A DNA stretch of 64,000 bases from Chryseobacterium indologenes. GTDB taxonomy: Bacteria > Bacteroidota > Bacteroidia > Flavobacteriales > Weeksellaceae. The DNA is taken from positions 26,001-90,000 of the forward strand of contig LAZY01000013.1 in NCBI GenBank assembly GCA_001013295.1, given 5' to 3'. The notes under the pieces are model-generated. The model made no database searches, had not been told where the DNA came from, and was given only the letters and a program-made list of their open reading frames with translations. Made by a program: the position numbers and the translations under genes. Shown here piece by piece: positions 1 through 9,172 of the stretch. Position 1 is the first letter of the stretch. Every line of letters begins with the position of its first letter.

Positions 1-290
1 CGCTTTGGTTTGTAAGCCGCTTTGGCGGAAGACCTATGCATTTCTTCGGAGCAGTAGGAACGGTAATGTTTATCTTTGGTTTCCTTTCTGCACTTTGGTT
101 GGGAATTTCAAAACTGATTGATGTGGCCAGAGGAATCTATGGACATTTAATCACGAACAACCCATGGTTTTTCATTGCGCTGACGATGATGATTTTAGGA
201 ACGCTGCTGTTTGTGGCAGGATTCTTAGGAGAAATGATCATCAGAACCAACCGTGAGCATAAGAACTATAATATTGATGAAGTGATATAA
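1..290 (+). CDS. Family 2 glycosyltransferase, C-terminal part
   Basis: The frame is open from the left edge (codons start at base 3) to the stop at 288-290, so the gene begins outside the window and the internal Met at 36 is not its start. The visible 95 residues hold two hydrophobic segments and end in a charged tail containing FLGEMIIRTNREH. This two-helix C-terminus with a GE motif is typical of membrane-anchored GT2 (DPM1/GtrB-like) glycosyltransferases of Bacteroidetes, which transfer sugars to lipid carriers or envelope glycans. The catalytic domain is not visible, so the assignment rests on the tail only. Confidence 0.65.
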   Translation, partial: LWFVSRFGGRPMHFFGAVGTVMFIFGFLSALWLGISKLIDVARGIYGHLITNNPWFFIALTMMILGTLLFVAGFLGEMIIRTNREHKNYNIDEVI

Positions 291-418
291 TTTTTAAACA
301 CAAACAGCACAAATGTTTCACAAATAGCACTATTTATTGTAATATTCGTGTCTAAAATTAGTGTAATTAGTGGTTTTTAAACCCCACAATGAATTATAAG
401 GACTTCATCTTAATCCAT

Positions 419-446
419 AAAGCACTCTATCAATAGGGTGCTTTTT
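419..446 (+). terminator. Intrinsic terminator after the glycosyltransferase
   Basis: A stem of about 11 bp (AAAGCACTCTAT paired with ATAGGGTGCTTT, one G-U) with a very short loop is followed by a T run. It would end transcription from the glycosyltransferase before the next gene. The 130 bases upstream look like a decayed intergenic repeat. Confidence 0.7.
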
Positions 447-473
447 GTAATTTTATAAAAACTTTTACCCTCA

Positions 474-862
474 ATGTTCAAACTCAAATCAATCTTTTTT
501 TATTTTCTTTTATTCATGGTAACTTCCTGTTCATCCAACAAACTTTCCGGTTCCTGGGAGTTTATTGATATTTATGAAGGAGAAATTCGTAACACCGACA
601 CTTTGAAAACGCAAACAAACAATTCCAGATACGGAACGGGATTCTGACTTTTTATCAGGACAAAACTTTCACTTCAATGGGGAACAGCGGAACTTATCAG
701 ATAGAAAACAACCTGTTGAAAATGAAATATAATGATGATGAAAATATGACTCCAATGAAAATTTCCAGTGTTAGTAAAAATTATCTACTTTTATTTTCAA
801 TGGCAGGTAGTCCTAAAACTTGGTTTTATAAAAAAGTAAAAGAAAAGACGAATAAGAAATAG
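474..862 (+). pseudogene. Lipocalin-like lipoprotein, frameshifted
   Basis: An ATG at 474 opens a frame with a lipoprotein signal peptide (hydrophobic stretch, then VTSC) followed by a lipocalin-like start, LSGSWEFIDIYEG. It stops at TGA 645-647. The adjacent frame continues at once from 641 with ILTFYQDKTFTSMGNSGTYQ and runs to 862, so one base is missing around 638-642. The downstream half has the strand pattern of small lipocalin-like proteins (tight GTYQIENN turn, aromatic-rich end). Joined, the product would be about 129 residues. Either a true pseudogene or a sequencing error; function unknown. Confidence 0.7.
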
Positions 863-1050
863 GTTTTCGGAAAAGTAAAAAATTGAAAATTATCAGGTAT
901 TTTATTGTCAAATGACAAAGTTTTTTACAAATTTTAATCCTATTTTTGTTAAACAATAGTATTGAAAATTTCTATGGTGAGAATAAAAAGCGATCCCGGA
1001 AATTTCAGTATTGATTCGTTATGATTGAAATAGAATATTTAAAATTAAAT

Positions 1051-1752
1051 ATGAAAAAAGTATTGTACACATTGATGCTGGTTGCAGTAGTTTCCTGTGG
1101 GAAAGTTTCTCCGAAAGGAAATATTGAAAAGAAAGATGTGGATGTTCCGGAGTTTGTAAACCTGGATCTGAACGGTAAATTCCGTGTATTTTATGCCAGA
1201 GGGCCCAAAAACTTTGTGGAAATAGAAACCTATCCGAATGTTGCCAGTAACCTTGATGTGGATGTAAAAGATAAAACACTTTTCATTAAAGAAAAAAGAG
1301 GAACAAAAGGAGTAGATTTCTACAATGTAACCATCTATTCAAAATATAACCTTGAAAAAGTAGCCGTTTCAGATTCTGTAGAAATGAATATTTCAAGTGA
1401 AATCAAAACCGATAATTTCAGGCTCAATCTGAAAAATCATGCTACCTTTATGGGATCTGTCAACACCAGAAGAGCAGAGGTTGAAATGCATAACAGAAGC
1501 CGCGCCAACTTCTTAGGATTGACAAAAGATGCTGTGATCAAAATTTCAGATACAGCGAGTCTGATTGCTCCTTACTGGAAGATAACCAACCTGAATATTG
1601 ATTCCAAAAACGGAAATTATGCAGAAGTAAATGTGAAAGACTCTCTGAAAGGAAATATTCAGAATACAGCAAAATTTATCTATTACAACGATCCGATAAG
1701 AGCGTTTAAAGTAGAAAAAACTACGAAAGTAGAAAATAAGAAATTAGATTAA
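1051..1752 (+). CDS. GIN-domain (DUF2807-like) lipoprotein
   Basis: The start at 1051 is chosen over an upstream in-frame ATG at 1021 because it places a lipoprotein signal peptide (MKKVLYTLMLVAVVSC) at the N-terminus. The mature part of about 215 residues is rich in short beta-strands, with the pattern of head GIN-domain proteins (VNLDLNGKFRVFYARG, then NVASNLDVDVKDKTLFI). These are predicted right-handed beta-helix envelope proteins of unknown role, common in Bacteroidetes. The next gene starts directly after the stop codon, so the two are probably cotranscribed. Confidence 0.75.
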   Translation: MKKVLYTLMLVAVVSCGKVSPKGNIEKKDVDVPEFVNLDLNGKFRVFYARGPKNFVEIETYPNVASNLDVDVKDKTLFIKEKRGTKGVDFYNVTIYSKYNLEKVAVSDSVEMNISSEIKTDNFRLNLKNHATFMGSVNTRRAEVEMHNRSRANFLGLTKDAVIKISDTASLIAPYWKITNLNIDSKNGNYAEVNVKDSLKGNIQNTAKFIYYNDPIRAFKVEKTTKVENKKLD

Positions 1753-2363
1753 TTGGAAGAAAAAAAATATACAGCAGAAAGCATTCAGGTTTTGGAAGGA
1801 GTGGCCCATGTAAGGCTTCGCCCGCAAATGTATTTTCAGGAATGCTTTGATCGTAAGAATCTGAATGTATTGGTTTTAGACGCTTTATGTCATGCTGTTG
1901 ATGAATATTTTGATGATCATTGTAACGAAATTTCGATAGGAATAGAAGGGAATAGAATGGTCATTGAGTATAATGCAGGAATGTCCCTGGAAATTTCCCA
2001 TGGATTGACCAAAGCAGAGTGTATTATGACAAAAATCGGCGCTTGCAGCAATGAAAAAAACATCTGGAAGTTGGAGCAGAATTCTGCCATCTAGGAATGG
2101 CAACAATTAATGCAGCAACAGAAAAATGTGAAGTAAACACCGTTTGTAATAGACAATCCGGACATTTGATTTTTGAAAAAGGGCATACCATTTTTACGGA
2201 AATTACTTCCGGAGATCATACCGAAGATTTCACGAAGATCAGCTTTGAAATGAGCAAAGAAATTTTTGGAGATTTAACATTTGATATAAATGATTTGCAG
2301 TCAAGAATCAATATCTTAAAAGAAAAATTACCAAATTTAAAAATGGGACTTTATAAACTATAA
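1753..2363 (+). pseudogene. GyrB-like GHKL ATPase-domain protein, frameshifted
   Basis: A TTG start directly after the previous stop opens a frame resembling the N-terminal ATPase domain of DNA gyrase/topoisomerase IV subunit B: YTAESIQVLEGVAHVRLRPQMY matches the gyrase pattern (Y-x-A-x-x-IQVLEG-x-x-x-VR-x-RP-x-MY), then a helix with HAVDEYFDDHCNEISI. The frame ends at 2094. The adjacent frame contains VGAEFCHLGMATINAA, which corresponds to the GLHGVG-x-x-x-VNALS region, and runs to 2363. The break maps to a run of seven A near 2052-2058, so one base appears missing. Restored, it would be a stand-alone domain of about 203 residues with no transducer or TOPRIM part. The Asn and Asp ATP/Mg ligands look degraded (DALCHAVDE rather than DNSIDE), so it may not bind ATP. 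Confidence 0.65.
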
Positions 2364-2382
2364 AAAAGAACAACATACAAAT

Positions 2383-4098
2383 ATGAATACACTTGAAAAA
2401 GCGAAGCTTTGGTTAAGCGAGACATTCGATGAAGAAACGAGAAATGCAGTACAGACATTAATCGACAGCAATTCCCCTGATCTGGAAGACTCTTTCTACA
2501 GAGAACTGGAATTTGGTACAGGAGGAATGCGTGGTATCATGGGTGTAGGAACCAACCGCTTGAATAAATATACATTGGGACAGGCTACCCAAGGACTTGC
2601 TAATTATATGTTGCAGCAATTCAAAGGAGAGGAAATTAAAGTGGCAATTGCTTATGATGTTCGTAACAATTCCAGAGAGTTCGGGAAACTGGTGGCAGAT
2701 GTTTTGACGGCCAATGGCATCAAGGTATTGCTGTTTAAAGACCACAGACCTACACCGGAATTGTCTTTCACTGTTCGTGATAAAAAATGTAACGGAGGTA
2801 TTGTATTAACAGCTTCTCACAATCCACCTGAATATAACGGTTACAAAGTATATTGGAATGACGGAGCACAGATTGTTCCGCCAAATGATGAAGCCATCAT
2901 CAATGAAGTATATTCTGTAAAATTTGACGAAATCAAATTCAACGGAAATGATGATCTTATCGAATGGATTGGAGAGGAGCAGGACGATGTTTACATTGAT
3001 GCATGTATTGAAAACTCTACGTACCAGAACGAAGGAAAAGAAAATTTAAATATTGTTTTCACATCCATTCACGGAACAACGTATACTACAATTCCTAAAG
3101 CCTTAGCAAAAGCAGGCTTCAAAAAAGTAGACCTTGTTAAAGAACAAATGATCCCAAGCGGAAATTTCCCAACCGTAGATTCTCCAAACCCGGAAGAACC
3201 TGCAGCACTGGAAATGGCTATGGATCTGGCAAGAATTACCAATGCAGACATCGTGATAGGGACAGACCCTGACGGTGACAGACTGGGAATTGCAGTAAGA
3301 AACCTTGACGGAGAAATGCAATTGTTGAATGGTAACCAAACCAATACGATTCTTACTTATTATATCCTGAACGAGTGGAGAAAACAAGGAAGAATCACTG
3401 GGAAAGAATTCATTGGTTCTACCATTGTTACCTCAGATATATTCTATGAAATTGCACAAAAATTCGGTGTTGAGTGCAAAGTAGGTCTTACAGGATTCAA
3501 ATGGATCGGAAAAATGATCCGTGAAGCTGAAGGCACACAGAAATTTGTATGTGGTGGAGAAGAAAGTTTCGGTTTCATGACCGGAGATTTCGTTCGTGAC
3601 AAAGATTCTTGCGGAAGTATTCTTTTAGCTTGTGAAATTGCAGCATGGTGTAAGGCCAACGGTAAAACAATGTACCAGTACATGATCGATATCTATAAAG
3701 ATCTTGGAATGTATTATGAAGGATTGATCAATATTGTAAGAAAAGGAAAAGAAGGAGCTGAAGAAATCCAGAATATGATGAAAGACTTCCGTGAAAATCC
3801 GCCAAAAGAATTAGCAGGTTCAGAAGTGTTAGCAATCAAGGACTTTAAAGAACAAACAAGTCTTAATACCTCTACGAACGAGAAAAAGGTAATGAATGAC
3901 ATTCCGAAGTCTAATGTATTGATCTATTATACAGAAGACGGCACGAAGGTTTGCGTAAGACCTTCAGGTACAGAACCGAAGATCAAGTTTTATGTTTCTG
4001 TAAAAGATTCTATTTCTTCAGAAGCTGATTTCAGAGATAAATTAAAATCATTGGAAGCTAAAATTGCAGCCGTTAAGACAGATTTAAAACTGGATTAA
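2383..4098 (+). CDS. Phospho-sugar mutase (phosphoglucomutase/phosphomannomutase)
   Basis: A cytoplasmic alpha-D-phosphohexomutase that interconverts hexose 1- and 6-phosphates for glycan and nucleotide-sugar supply. At 571 residues it has the length of the PGM2-like branch. All four active-site elements are present: the phosphoserine loop TASHNP (Ser145), the metal loop GTDPDGDRLG (about 295-304), the sugar-specificity loop GGEESFG and the phosphate-binding VRPSGTEPKIKFY near the C-terminus. It starts 20 bases after the broken GyrB-like gene and is followed after 17 bases by a lipoprotein gene. Glucose versus mannose preference cannot be read from sequence alone. Confidence 0.93.
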   Translation: MNTLEKAKLWLSETFDEETRNAVQTLIDSNSPDLEDSFYRELEFGTGGMRGIMGVGTNRLNKYTLGQATQGLANYMLQQFKGEEIKVAIAYDVRNNSREFGKLVADVLTANGIKVLLFKDHRPTPELSFTVRDKKCNGGIVLTASHNPPEYNGYKVYWNDGAQIVPPNDEAIINEVYSVKFDEIKFNGNDDLIEWIGEEQDDVYIDACIENSTYQNEGKENLNIVFTSIHGTTYTTIPKALAKAGFKKVDLVKEQMIPSGNFPTVDSPNPEEPAALEMAMDLARITNADIVIGTDPDGDRLGIAVRNLDGEMQLLNGNQTNTILTYYILNEWRKQGRITGKEFIGSTIVTSDIFYEIAQKFGVECKVGLTGFKWIGKMIREAEGTQKFVCGGEESFGFMTGDFVRDKDSCGSILLACEIAAWCKANGKTMYQYMIDIYKDLGMYYEGLINIVRKGKEGAEEIQNMMKDFRENPPKELAGSEVLAIKDFKEQTSLNTSTNEKKVMNDIPKSNVLIYYTEDGTKVCVRPSGTEPKIKFYVSVKDSISSEADFRDKLKSLEAKIAAVKTDLKLD

Positions 4099-4115
4099 TT
4101 TCTGAAAAACAGCAC

Positions 4116-5012
4116 ATGATAAAAAATATTACAGTAGTTTGCCTGCTGTTTGCAGCTGTAGTTTCCTGTAAAAAGGAAGCTTCAGTTGCAGATGTAAGGC
4201 CGGCAAATGACTCAATAGCTAAAAACGAAACCAAAGAGGATCAGTACAAACCCATTGATACAGTTTGTTCTTCAGAAAATAAAACAGAAGATTATATTAC
4301 AGCTTTACAATGGTACCGTACTAAAATAGACAGAGAGATTACAGGAAACAGTCCGGAGAAGAACAATAAAATGTATGAAGATTATTTGAAAATAAGAGAG
4401 AAATACACCGATTGTTTGAATACTTCTCAAGCTGAGATACTCGATAAATATATTGATTATCATACAGGTCCGGATACCTATAATCTGCCGGATAACATAA
4501 AGAAAATAGCTGCCGAACTGAATAAAGCAGGTCTTGAATTCCGCGAAATGGGTGAAGGACTTACAGAAATTCATTCTTTCCCGGGATATTATGAATCTGT
4601 TTTCAAAAATAAGGTAACTCCTGATTATGCTGCCTACATCTCACAGATGGCAAAAGATAATAAAGAGAATTATGCCGTGAATGGCGGACTTTTAATTACC
4701 TGGGAAGAGCTGGGAGATCGATTGATCGAGTGGGAGAATTTTATAAATAAATTTCCTAAAAGCCCATTAATAAAGAAAGCAAAAGATAATTATCGCAGTT
4801 ACTTGCTGGATTATCTCCTGGGGATGGATAGTGATCGAATCTATGATAGTGAAGAAGGAAAAATTTATGATGATAAAAGAGAAGCATACAATGCACTCAT
4901 CAAAAAATATCCAAACTCTGCTACAGCAAAAAAAACTAAAGAACTAATAACCGCCTATGACTCCCGCATACCTGTGGATCAAATAGAAAACAAAATTAAT
5001 CTGAGTAGATAA
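4116..5012 (+). CDS. Lipoprotein of unknown function
   Basis: Encodes 298 residues beginning with a lipoprotein signal peptide and lipobox (LFAAVVSC at about 10-17), so the mature protein is lipid-anchored. After a low-complexity linker the chain is mainly charged and helical, with two similar helical stretches near the C-terminus (WENFINKFPKSPLIKKAKDNYRS and YNALIKKYPNSATAKKTKELI). These resemble the loose helical repeats of outer-membrane assembly lipoproteins (TPR/YfiO-like), but I recognise no family. It lies 17 bases after the phosphosugar mutase and 27 bases before the aminotransferase and may be cotranscribed with both. Confidence 0.75.
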   Translation: MIKNITVVCLLFAAVVSCKKEASVADVRPANDSIAKNETKEDQYKPIDTVCSSENKTEDYITALQWYRTKIDREITGNSPEKNNKMYEDYLKIREKYTDCLNTSQAEILDKYIDYHTGPDTYNLPDNIKKIAAELNKAGLEFREMGEGLTEIHSFPGYYESVFKNKVTPDYAAYISQMAKDNKENYAVNGGLLITWEELGDRLIEWENFINKFPKSPLIKKAKDNYRSYLLDYLLGMDSDRIYDSEEGKIYDDKREAYNALIKKYPNSATAKKTKELITAYDSRIPVDQIENKINLSR

Positions 5013-5039
5013 TATTAGTAAATTTTAAATAAGAATAAA

Positions 5040-6293
5040 GTGAAAGTTTCAAAATTAGCAGCGAACCTGATTGGTTCTGAGATTGTAAAAATTGGTAACG
5101 AAGTAAATGATCTAAAAGCAAAGGGAGCAGAAATTGCCAATCTTACTATTGGTGACCTGAATTCTAATATCTATCCTATTCCGGCATTGCTGAAGGAAGA
5201 AATTCAGAAAGCCTATCAGAATAATCTGACAAATTACCCTCCTGCAAACGGACTTTTATCTTTAAGAAAAGAAGTTTCCAAAGATTTGAAAAACAGATGG
5301 AATCTCGATTATTCCCCGAATGATATTCTGATCACAGCAGGATCAAGACCTTTGATCTATGCCGTATACAAAACAATCGTGGATGAAGGAGATAAAGTAA
5401 TATATCCTACACCATCATGGAACAACAACCACTATGCTTACCTTACTTCCGCAAATGCGGTAGAAGTAAAAACCAAGCCGGAAACGAACTTCCTTCCAAC
5501 AGCAGATGACTTAAGACCTCACCTGGATGGAGCCGTTTTATTAGCACTTTGCTCACCATTGAACCCTACTGGAACAATGTTCACAAGAGAGCAGCTTTCA
5601 GAAATCTGTGAATTGGTGATCGCTGAAAACAAAAAAAGAGGAGCAGACGAAAAACCGTTATACCTGATGTATGATCAGATCTATTCTAACCTTACTTTTG
5701 GTGCAGAACACGTAGATCCGGTTTCTCTTTTCCCTGAAATGAAAGAATATACAGTGTATATCGATGGTATTTCAAAATGTCTTGCAGCAACAGGAGTACG
5801 TGTAGGATGGGGATTCGGACCAGCTCATATCATTGATAAAATGAAAGCGCTTCTTACTCACGTTGGAGCCTGGGCACCAAAACCGGAGCAGGAAGCTACT
5901 GCAAAATTCTATGAAAACCCTGAAAATGTAAATGTTTTCGTAGAAGATTTCAAAGGTAAATTGGAAGAAAGTTTAAAAGTACTTCACGGCGGAGTTCAGG
6001 ATCTGAAAGGAAAAGGTTTAGCGGTGGACAGTATTGAGCCTATGGGAGCTCTTTATCTAACCATTAAATTAGATTATATCGGAAAAACAAAACCTGATGG
6101 AGCTGTTATTGAAAACTCTTCAGACCTTGTATTCTACTTAATTAATGAAGCAGGTGTTGCTTTAGTACCATTCTCAGCATTCGGAGAAGATAAATCAGAA
6201 CCTTGGTTCCGTGCTTCTGTAGGAGGATTAGCTGTTGATGAGATCAAAGTAATGCTTCCAAAACTAGAAAATGCTTTGAATCTTTTAAAGTAA
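5040..6293 (+). CDS. PLP-dependent class I/II aminotransferase
   Basis: A 417-residue fold-type I aminotransferase resembling aspartate aminotransferases. The start codon is GTG at 5040. Visible hallmarks are the PLP phosphate region TAGSRPLIY, the aromatic stacking segment YPTPSW, the NPTG motif (SPLNPTGTMF), the Asp of YLMYDQIYS that contacts the pyridine nitrogen, and the Schiff-base lysine Lys246 in DGISKCLAATGVRVGW. The substrate-side Arg is probably in the WFRASVGG segment near the C-terminus. Amino-acid specificity is not determined by what can be seen. Confidence 0.9.
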   Translation: MKVSKLAANLIGSEIVKIGNEVNDLKAKGAEIANLTIGDLNSNIYPIPALLKEEIQKAYQNNLTNYPPANGLLSLRKEVSKDLKNRWNLDYSPNDILITAGSRPLIYAVYKTIVDEGDKVIYPTPSWNNNHYAYLTSANAVEVKTKPETNFLPTADDLRPHLDGAVLLALCSPLNPTGTMFTREQLSEICELVIAENKKRGADEKPLYLMYDQIYSNLTFGAEHVDPVSLFPEMKEYTVYIDGISKCLAATGVRVGWGFGPAHIIDKMKALLTHVGAWAPKPEQEATAKFYENPENVNVFVEDFKGKLEESLKVLHGGVQDLKGKGLAVDSIEPMGALYLTIKLDYIGKTKPDGAVIENSSDLVFYLINEAGVALVPFSAFGEDKSEPWFRASVGGLAVDEIKVMLPKLENALNLLK

Positions 6294-6316
6294 TTTTTTA
6301 AATACAATATATGCTC

Positions 6317-6383
6317 AGACTCCGTTCAGCAAGACATTGTTCAACATACAAATAGTATCAACAATGTCACGCTGAACGGAGTC
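6317..6383. repeat. Intergenic inverted repeat, GACTCCG family, copy 1
   Basis: Outer arms GACTCCGTTCAGC and GCTGAACGGAGTC are exact inverse complements. Inner arms GACATTGTT (6333-6341) and AACAATGTC (6360-6368) also pair, so the unit can fold into a long hairpin. A second copy with the same core is at 10482-10546. It fills the gap between the aminotransferase and the next gene and could also act as a transcription end. Confidence 0.8.
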
Positions 6384-6408
6384 GAAGTGTTTTATACCCT
6401 TATAAACC

Positions 6409-6999
6409 ATGAAACTTCCCAGAAAATCTTTCCTTGAGACAAAATATGTATTTTTCTCAACATTAGCGATAATCACAATAGTGATTTTAAGCGTTTGGCT
6501 TTCTGGAAGAGGAGCTCATCGGTCTTTATTTCAAAACTCCATTTTATCCACATCTGTTTTAGCTGGAGGATTTTTTCTTTTTATAAGTCATGGCTTATAT
6601 TACGGCTTGAAACTAAAAGATAATGTAGGTAATATTTTAAACAGAGAGAGATTAAAAAAATATTCTGATAAAACTCCGAAAATCGATGGTTTTGAGTTTG
6701 ATCCGCCGGATGCTGGGGATGGAATAGGAGGGATTATCCTTTCGATTGTTTTATGGATTGTATTTTCCGTTTTACTGATATTCCTTTCCTATTTTCTGGG
6801 GCTTTTCTTTTGGTCAGCGGTATTATTTTTAGGCGCAATTTTATATTGGGTCTTTTTCCGGGCTCTTCGGCTGGTTTTCAAAAACTCGGGAAGATGTAAA
6901 GGAAATGTACTAAAAAGCTTTGGATTCGGACTTTTATATTCTTCATTGTATGTCTTCTGGATCTATGGAATTATTTTTTTGATTAAATATATAAACTGA
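6409..6999 (+). CDS. Membrane protein of unknown function
   Basis: Encodes 196 residues with about five hydrophobic segments: one at about 17-33, one at about 46-65, two packed between 104 and 150 (IGGIILSIVLWIVFSVLLIF, FFWSAVLFLGAILYWVFF), and one near the C-terminus (LLYSSLYVFWIYGIIFLI). An acidic stretch (FEFDPPDAGDGIGG) precedes the central pair. I recognise no family. It stands alone between an intergenic repeat and a PAP2 phosphatase gene. Confidence 0.7.
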   Translation: MKLPRKSFLETKYVFFSTLAIITIVILSVWLSGRGAHRSLFQNSILSTSVLAGGFFLFISHGLYYGLKLKDNVGNILNRERLKKYSDKTPKIDGFEFDPPDAGDGIGGIILSIVLWIVFSVLLIFLSYFLGLFFWSAVLFLGAILYWVFFRALRLVFKNSGRCKGNVLKSFGFGLLYSSLYVFWIYGIIFLIKYIN

Positions 7000-7131
7000 G
7001 ATAGATCGTTTTTTTATAAAAAAATTAAATAATCCTTAAAAATTAAGTAAACATTTTGTACTAAAGTCAACTTGGAATTACCTTTGACACTTTTACACAG
7101 CTTAAATATAATAGGATCGAAAATAAGAACG

Positions 7132-8118
7132 ATGAAAAAACTGAGATTTCTGCTATTTCCAGTTTCAATACTGGTATGCTCTCAAGAGGTGGATAGTTTG
7201 AAGGTAAGTGAGTTGCCAAAAGAATCAAATGTGCCAAAAGTACAGACATACACCTTAAAAGACGGTTCGGTAAGAACCTACCCAAAACCAAAACTACTGG
7301 ATTTTGTCACCAAATTACCCCGAAACTTTATCAATACGAATAAAGATTTTGTAGCCAAAGACCATGCTTACTATTTGGGAGGCGCAGTTGCCGCCACATT
7401 GATCTTATTGCCGGTTGACCAGAAACTGATAGACAATTCCAGAGAGCTGGGAGAAAGATGGGGAATGGATAAGGATAACAACTACCACAAAGTTGGAGGT
7501 GTATTTAAAATTCCAAAAGATATAGGATCTACTCTCTACCTGATAGGAAACGGTTCTACATTAGTCTTGCTGGGAATTGGTTTCGGAACCTATGGACTCA
7601 TTAAAAATGATTACAGGGCACAGGCTACAGCTAGTGGTCTGATGGAGAGTTTGATTCTTTCCGGAGTTTTTACCCAGACTATTAAAAGAATTACCGGAAG
7701 AGAAAGCCCTTTTATCGCAGAGATAAACGGTAATAAAGGAGGAGCCTGGAATCCTTTTCCAAGTTTTTCAGAATTCGGAAAAAATACGTCAAATTATGAT
7801 GCAATGCCGTCGGGACACTTAACGACGTTTATGGCTGGTATTACCGTGATTGCAGATAATTACCCGGATGCAAGATGGATCAAACCGGTAGGGTACACGC
7901 TGGCAGGAGCCCTTTGTTTCCAGATGATGCAAAGTAAGGTACACTGGGCCTCAGATTATCCATTGGCTTTGTTGATGGGATATTTTATCGGGAAAACAAT
8001 TTCAAAAAGTAGATATACTTCCTCAGAAGGCACCATAGGAAAGACAAAATATAAATTTGACCTTATGGCATCCCGTCAATGGGAATATAATATGGTAGGG
8101 GTAAAACTATCATTTTAA
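7132..8118 (+). CDS. PAP2-family phosphatase
   Basis: The start at 7132 is preferred over an upstream in-frame TTG because it gives a signal peptide (MKKLRFLLFPVSILVCSQ). The 328-residue protein carries the three PAP2 acid-phosphatase motifs in order: the first basic motif in KRITGRESPF, PSGH (with the catalytic His), and the SKVHWASDYP segment with the nucleophilic His and its Asp partner. Several hydrophobic segments surround these. Such enzymes remove phosphate from phosphatidic acid, undecaprenyl pyrophosphate or lipid A at the periplasmic face. The substrate is not determinable here. A terminator follows directly. Confidence 0.88.
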   Translation: MKKLRFLLFPVSILVCSQEVDSLKVSELPKESNVPKVQTYTLKDGSVRTYPKPKLLDFVTKLPRNFINTNKDFVAKDHAYYLGGAVAATLILLPVDQKLIDNSRELGERWGMDKDNNYHKVGGVFKIPKDIGSTLYLIGNGSTLVLLGIGFGTYGLIKNDYRAQATASGLMESLILSGVFTQTIKRITGRESPFIAEINGNKGGAWNPFPSFSEFGKNTSNYDAMPSGHLTTFMAGITVIADNYPDARWIKPVGYTLAGALCFQMMQSKVHWASDYPLALLMGYFIGKTISKSRYTSSEGTIGKTKYKFDLMASRQWEYNMVGVKLSF

Positions 8119-8148
8119 TGTATTGACTCATTTAAAAATCTATACCCG

Positions 8149-8185
8149 ATTCCCTCATTTTCATTGAAGATGGGGGAATTTTTCT
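8149..8185 (+). terminator. Terminator after the PAP2 gene
   Basis: A 10-bp stem (ATTCCCTCAT with ATGGGGGAAT, one G-U) with an 11-base loop is followed by a T-rich tail 30 bases after the stop codon. Confidence 0.7.
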
Positions 8186-8351
8186 TTTCAAAGGCTGGTA
8201 ATCACGAAATTTGATGGCGGACTTAAGCAGAATACTGCATTTTATAGAATAAACTACAATAGTTTTCACTATTTTTGATCGGAATAAGCTTCATCATTCA
8301 TCTTTTGGAAGAAGACGAAGTGTAAAAAGACTTACTTAATATCTATACTGA

Positions 8352-9074
8352 ATGAAAATAATCGCTGTCATCCCCGCACGCTATGAAGCAAGCCGCTTTC
8401 CGGGAAAACTGATGCAGATCTTAGGAGAAAAAACCGTTATTACCACCACCTATCAGAATGTTGTGGAAACAGGACTTTTTGATGAAGTTTTTGTGGCCAC
8501 AGATTCTGAGATCATTTTTGATGAAATTGTGAATAATGCTGGAAAAGCTGTCATGACGGGACAACACGAAACAGGAAGCGACCGTATTGCAGAAGCAGTA
8601 CAGAATATCGATTGTGACATCGTAATCAACGTTCAGGGTGACGAACCTTTTCTGAAGCTGGAACCTTTGCAGCAGCTGATCGAAGTTTTCAAACATGATG
8701 CACAACAGGAAATTTCCCTTGCTTCTTTAAAAATACAACTGCATGAAAAAGAAGAAATTGAAAATCCCAACAATGTAAAAGTCATTACCGACAACAACGG
8801 TTTTGCCCTATACTTCAGCCGTTCCGTTATTCCTTTTCACAGAGAGATTTCTTATGATATAAGCTATTTCAAGCATATCGGAGTCTATGCTTTCAGAAAA
8901 GAGGCTTTGCTGCAGTTTTCAACTTTAGAGATGAAGCCATTGGAAATATCAGAAAAGATAGAATGCATCCGCTATCTGGAATACGGAATGAAGATCAAAA
9001 TGATAGAAACCAATTTCATCGGAGTAGGGATTGATACACCGGAAGACCTTGAAAAAGCCAGAAAATTAATTTAA
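8352..9074 (+). CDS. kdsB: 3-deoxy-manno-octulosonate cytidylyltransferase
   Basis: CMP-Kdo synthetase couples Kdo to CTP and so activates it for transfer to lipid A in lipopolysaccharide synthesis. At 240 residues it has the normal length. The N-terminal nucleotide-binding signature [15 protein letters not shown], the central NVQGDEPFL metal-binding segment and the C-terminal [17 protein letters not shown] are all typical of KdsB. The partner enzyme making Kdo 8-phosphate (kdsA) is about 30 kb away at 38506. The 233 bases before it hold no other gene. Confidence 0.95.
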   Translation: MKIIAVIPARYEASRFPGKLMQILGEKTVITTTYQNVVETGLFDEVFVATDSEIIFDEIVNNAGKAVMTGQHETGSDRIAEAVQNIDCDIVINVQGDEPFLKLEPLQQLIEVFKHDAQQEISLASLKIQLHEKEEIENPNNVKVITDNNGFALYFSRSVIPFHREISYDISYFKHIGVYAFRKEALLQFSTLEMKPLEISEKIECIRYLEYGMKIKMIETNFIGVGIDTPEDLEKARKLI

Positions 9075-9172
9075 AATAACCAAAGACAGCAGAGCAAATT
9101 GGTCAATCAGCTTTTTCACCTTTTTGCAATTCTGCATAAATCCCCCTATATTTGAATTTATAAATAAAATTA

